Shown: positions 19,955 to 21,838 of the stretch, in pieces
Layout of the letters: each line of letters opens with the position of its first letter
Position numbering within the stretch: the stretch's first letter is position 1
From: Silene noctiflora
Lineage: Eukaryota; Streptophyta; Magnoliopsida; Caryophyllales; Caryophyllaceae
Length of the DNA: 21,838 nt
Direction of reading: 5' to 3'
NCBI GenBank assembly: GCA_009801015.1
Contig: VHZZ01011407.1
Coordinates: forward strand, 35,148-56,985
Made by a program: the position numbers and the translations under genes
The notes under the pieces: model-generated
What the model was told of the DNA's origin: nothing
What the model saw: only the letters and a program-made list of their open reading frames with translations
Database searches by the model: none

Positions 19955-21750
19955 TGTGAACCTCCGCTATAAACGTAACGTAAACAATTGGAATCGCAGC
20001 GGAAAATACGGGGTTTTTAAAACTTTTTAACGTAGAAAGTGTTTGAAACAAAGCGCGGGTTCAAAATACAAACGAGCGGAAATAAAGGTACGAAAATGCA
20101 ATTACGAATAATGTTTAGGGAAAAGATACCCCACGAATAAATAAAGCACGGTGGGTAAGTCTAGCTATCTACAAGAGTATTTCCAGTCTTCCAACCCAAA
20201 ATAATCATCCACGAACCTGTCATTCATGTAAAAATGAATGCCACAGTCAGTGGGGAGTAACTCAAGGTTCTACCAGCCACATTACATCAAAACAAGGGTA
20301 AATAGGAACTAAAATAAACAAGACATATCAATTATGACATAACATCTCAAATAGTAAAGCATATAAGATCATATATGATAAATAAGGTGGAAATGCGAAA
20401 CATAGGTGAAGTGGCCATACATGAAGCATAAAAAATATACAAAGCTCGAATGTGAGATCATGCCAATAATGTGGTCAAAGCTCAAATATGAACTCCAATA
20501 GAAAAATGGCATATTAATAGAATTCAAAGCATGTGGAATCGACAAAGAACAAAAGCATACGAGACATTCATATAAGATAATCCGACCAAAACAATACAAA
20601 TGAAGTCCCGATTATAAACCAATATAGATGTCACATAACATGGATATCAAGAGGCCAACAACATATCACATATTAGTGAAAACCGTAACCATTACTTTGG
20701 AAATCTTTTAGCAAACATTACATGGGTTGTGGCTACTAACCTCACATGTGTACTTATGGCTTGTGTCTCACCATAAATACGAATGGGAACATCAATCCCG
20801 CCAATCATATCGATGCTAGGTGGCTTGCATCTTACCCCCTAGTGTCAATCTGATCAAAAGACAAACATCGGCAAGGCAAGTATCCGGCTCAGAGGTTACC
20901 TTTAAAACATGTTCGAGATACAAACATATAAAAATAAGTACGCATTCCTAGGTAAATATTGTCCCCTACACAACGCCATACAAGACCCTAAACCACACTT
21001 AGAAATTAACACAATCCTTGGTAGGACGACTAGCTAGGTACGTCCTAGCCTAAGACCTGGATCCAGACTCTCGGAAGGTACTCCCACCCGATTCGACATG
21101 CGACACACTTGTCCGCACCCAAGACTCGACAATCATAATTCGAGCACCGTAATCTCTTAAACTTAAGAAAGTGATGGAAGATCTAAGGTAAAAGTCAAGC
21201 ATAGTGATAGATATATGACAAATCCTTACGGATACGACTCCAAAAAATGGTAACATGTGTTGACTCATATACGAACATTATATGACATTTCATATGAATA
21301 TAACGTAAACATTTCATACCTACATCATTTATAAAATATATAAGTGAATAGGAAAGGAATAAGGAATCAGAGGTTCCCAGCCGGTCATAGCACCGACTGC
21401 CGGCCAACCGGCTGGGCCCAAGGTCACAACCAAAATAGTGCAAAAGAGTATCAGAAGGTTCCCAGCCGGCAGTGGCACCGGCTACCGGCCCACCAGCTGG
21501 GCCAACAAGCATTACACGAAAAACAATATAGGAAATCTCCAGGCCGGTTGACCGACTGTCGGTCCGCCGGCTGGGACAACAACTCAATGAAATTCAATGA
21601 AAACTTACAGAAACTCCCCAGCCAGCAGTGCCACCGGCTGCCGGCCCACCGACTAGGACACATCGCACCTTAAAAATGACACATTTTGGTATAGAAACTC
21701 CCCAGCCGGGTGGACCACCAGCGGCCGGTCCACCGACTGAGGGCCACTAT
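19955..21750 (-). mobile_element. LTR-like element inserted in the gypsy RT (probably a 3' LTR on the minus strand)
   Basis: It begins abruptly with TGTGAACCTCCGC inside RT coding sequence, as an LTR terminus would. No coding domains follow for 1.8 kb. Read on the minus strand, the order is a GC-rich inverted-repeat array (21376-21743), then TATA-like sequence (TATATATTTTATAA near 21335), then a long untranslated part ending GGTTCACA. This parallels the gypsy LTR, which supports a minus-strand LTR. The expected 5-bp target duplication (ACAGA, 19950-19954) would lie outside the window, so identity is inferred. Confidence 0.6.
21376..21743. repeat. Five roughly 80-bp units with CCCAGCCGG...CCGGCTGGG hairpins
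   Basis: Units start near 21376, 21461, 21538, 21617 and 21701 (spacing 85, 77, 79, 84). Each has a GC-rich core of about 40 bp that begins CCCAGCCGG or a variant, passes through a CACCGGCTRCCGGCC-type centre and ends CCGGCTGGG or a variant, followed by AT-rich spacer. The cores are self-complementary. The fifth core is decayed and followed within 10 bp by the CACTA terminus. Confidence 0.85.
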
Positions 21751-21838
21751 CACTACTACAAAAACATGCAACTACAACGGCCCTTTAACAACGCTTATTA
21801 ACGAAAATGACGAAAAGACGTTGTTGAATGGATTATTA
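21751..21838 (+). mobile_element. Terminus of a CACTA (En/Spm-type) transposon
   Basis: CACTACTACAAAAA is the characteristic plant CACTA terminal repeat. It is followed by ACAACGG and ACAACGC words and AACG/CGTTG motifs that look like subterminal repeats. The element runs off the window, so its other end, its TSD (left flank TAT) and any transposase cannot be seen. Confidence 0.8.

Noticed and set aside
21195..21673. Open frames across the GC-rich hairpin array
   Set aside because: They are by-products of the tandem units; both strands are open and the translations are merely repetitive.

Overview
The window is plant nuclear DNA: a spliced single-copy gene with GT-AG introns, AT-rich intergenic sequence, and many nested plant transposable elements. 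Short motifs such as ATACGGAGTA and phrases around TAAGACGG / TGTAAAACG would fit a Caryophyllales plant, but that is an impression, not proof. I see no bacterial genes, CRISPR array, operon or defence system.

Left part (1-6.6 kb): a decayed RNase H domain from a LINE-type element (about 130-727), unrecognised spacer, then the one clearly intact gene. This is an eight-exon SKU5-similar / NTP303-type multicopper-oxidase-like gene (1770-6520, + strand, 537 residues) with a pyrimidine patch and TATA box in front. Its 2.2-kb second intron holds what looks like the poly(A)-tailed 3' end of a LINE.

Middle (6.7-9.2 kb): a cluster of small elements. These are a long-TIR (probably Mutator-like) non-autonomous element with a GC-rich interior, a tRNA-derived SINE with target duplications, a Stowaway MITE, and a 795-bp non-autonomous hAT element with a perfect 8-bp target duplication.

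Centre (9.5-16 kb): an unrecognised coding sequence (9556-9960 and 14761-15120) appears to be split by a minus-strand Ty1/copia retrotransposon (about 9961-14760) that is broken and lacks its 5' LTR. Removing the insert rejoins the two halves in one frame. Next to it lies the 3' end of a second minus-strand copia element, whose terminal region contains a second SINE copy, related to the first and in opposite orientation.

Right part (16-21.8 kb): a plus-strand Ty3/gypsy element with a 1.4-kb 5' LTR, a tRNA-Met-type primer-binding site, a frameshifted gag with a CCHC knuckle, a protease remnant and the start of reverse transcriptase. It is cut within RT at 19954/19955 by another LTR-type element, which is itself entered by a CACTA transposon at 21751. 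Both LTR-type elements carry arrays of short GC-rich inverted repeats: 17 copies of an ACTCG-NN-CGAGT motif in the gypsy LTR and leader, and five roughly 80-bp units built on CCCAGCCGG...CCGGCTGGG in the other. The most useful leads are the insertion-split gene, the paired SINE family and these LTR hairpin arrays.
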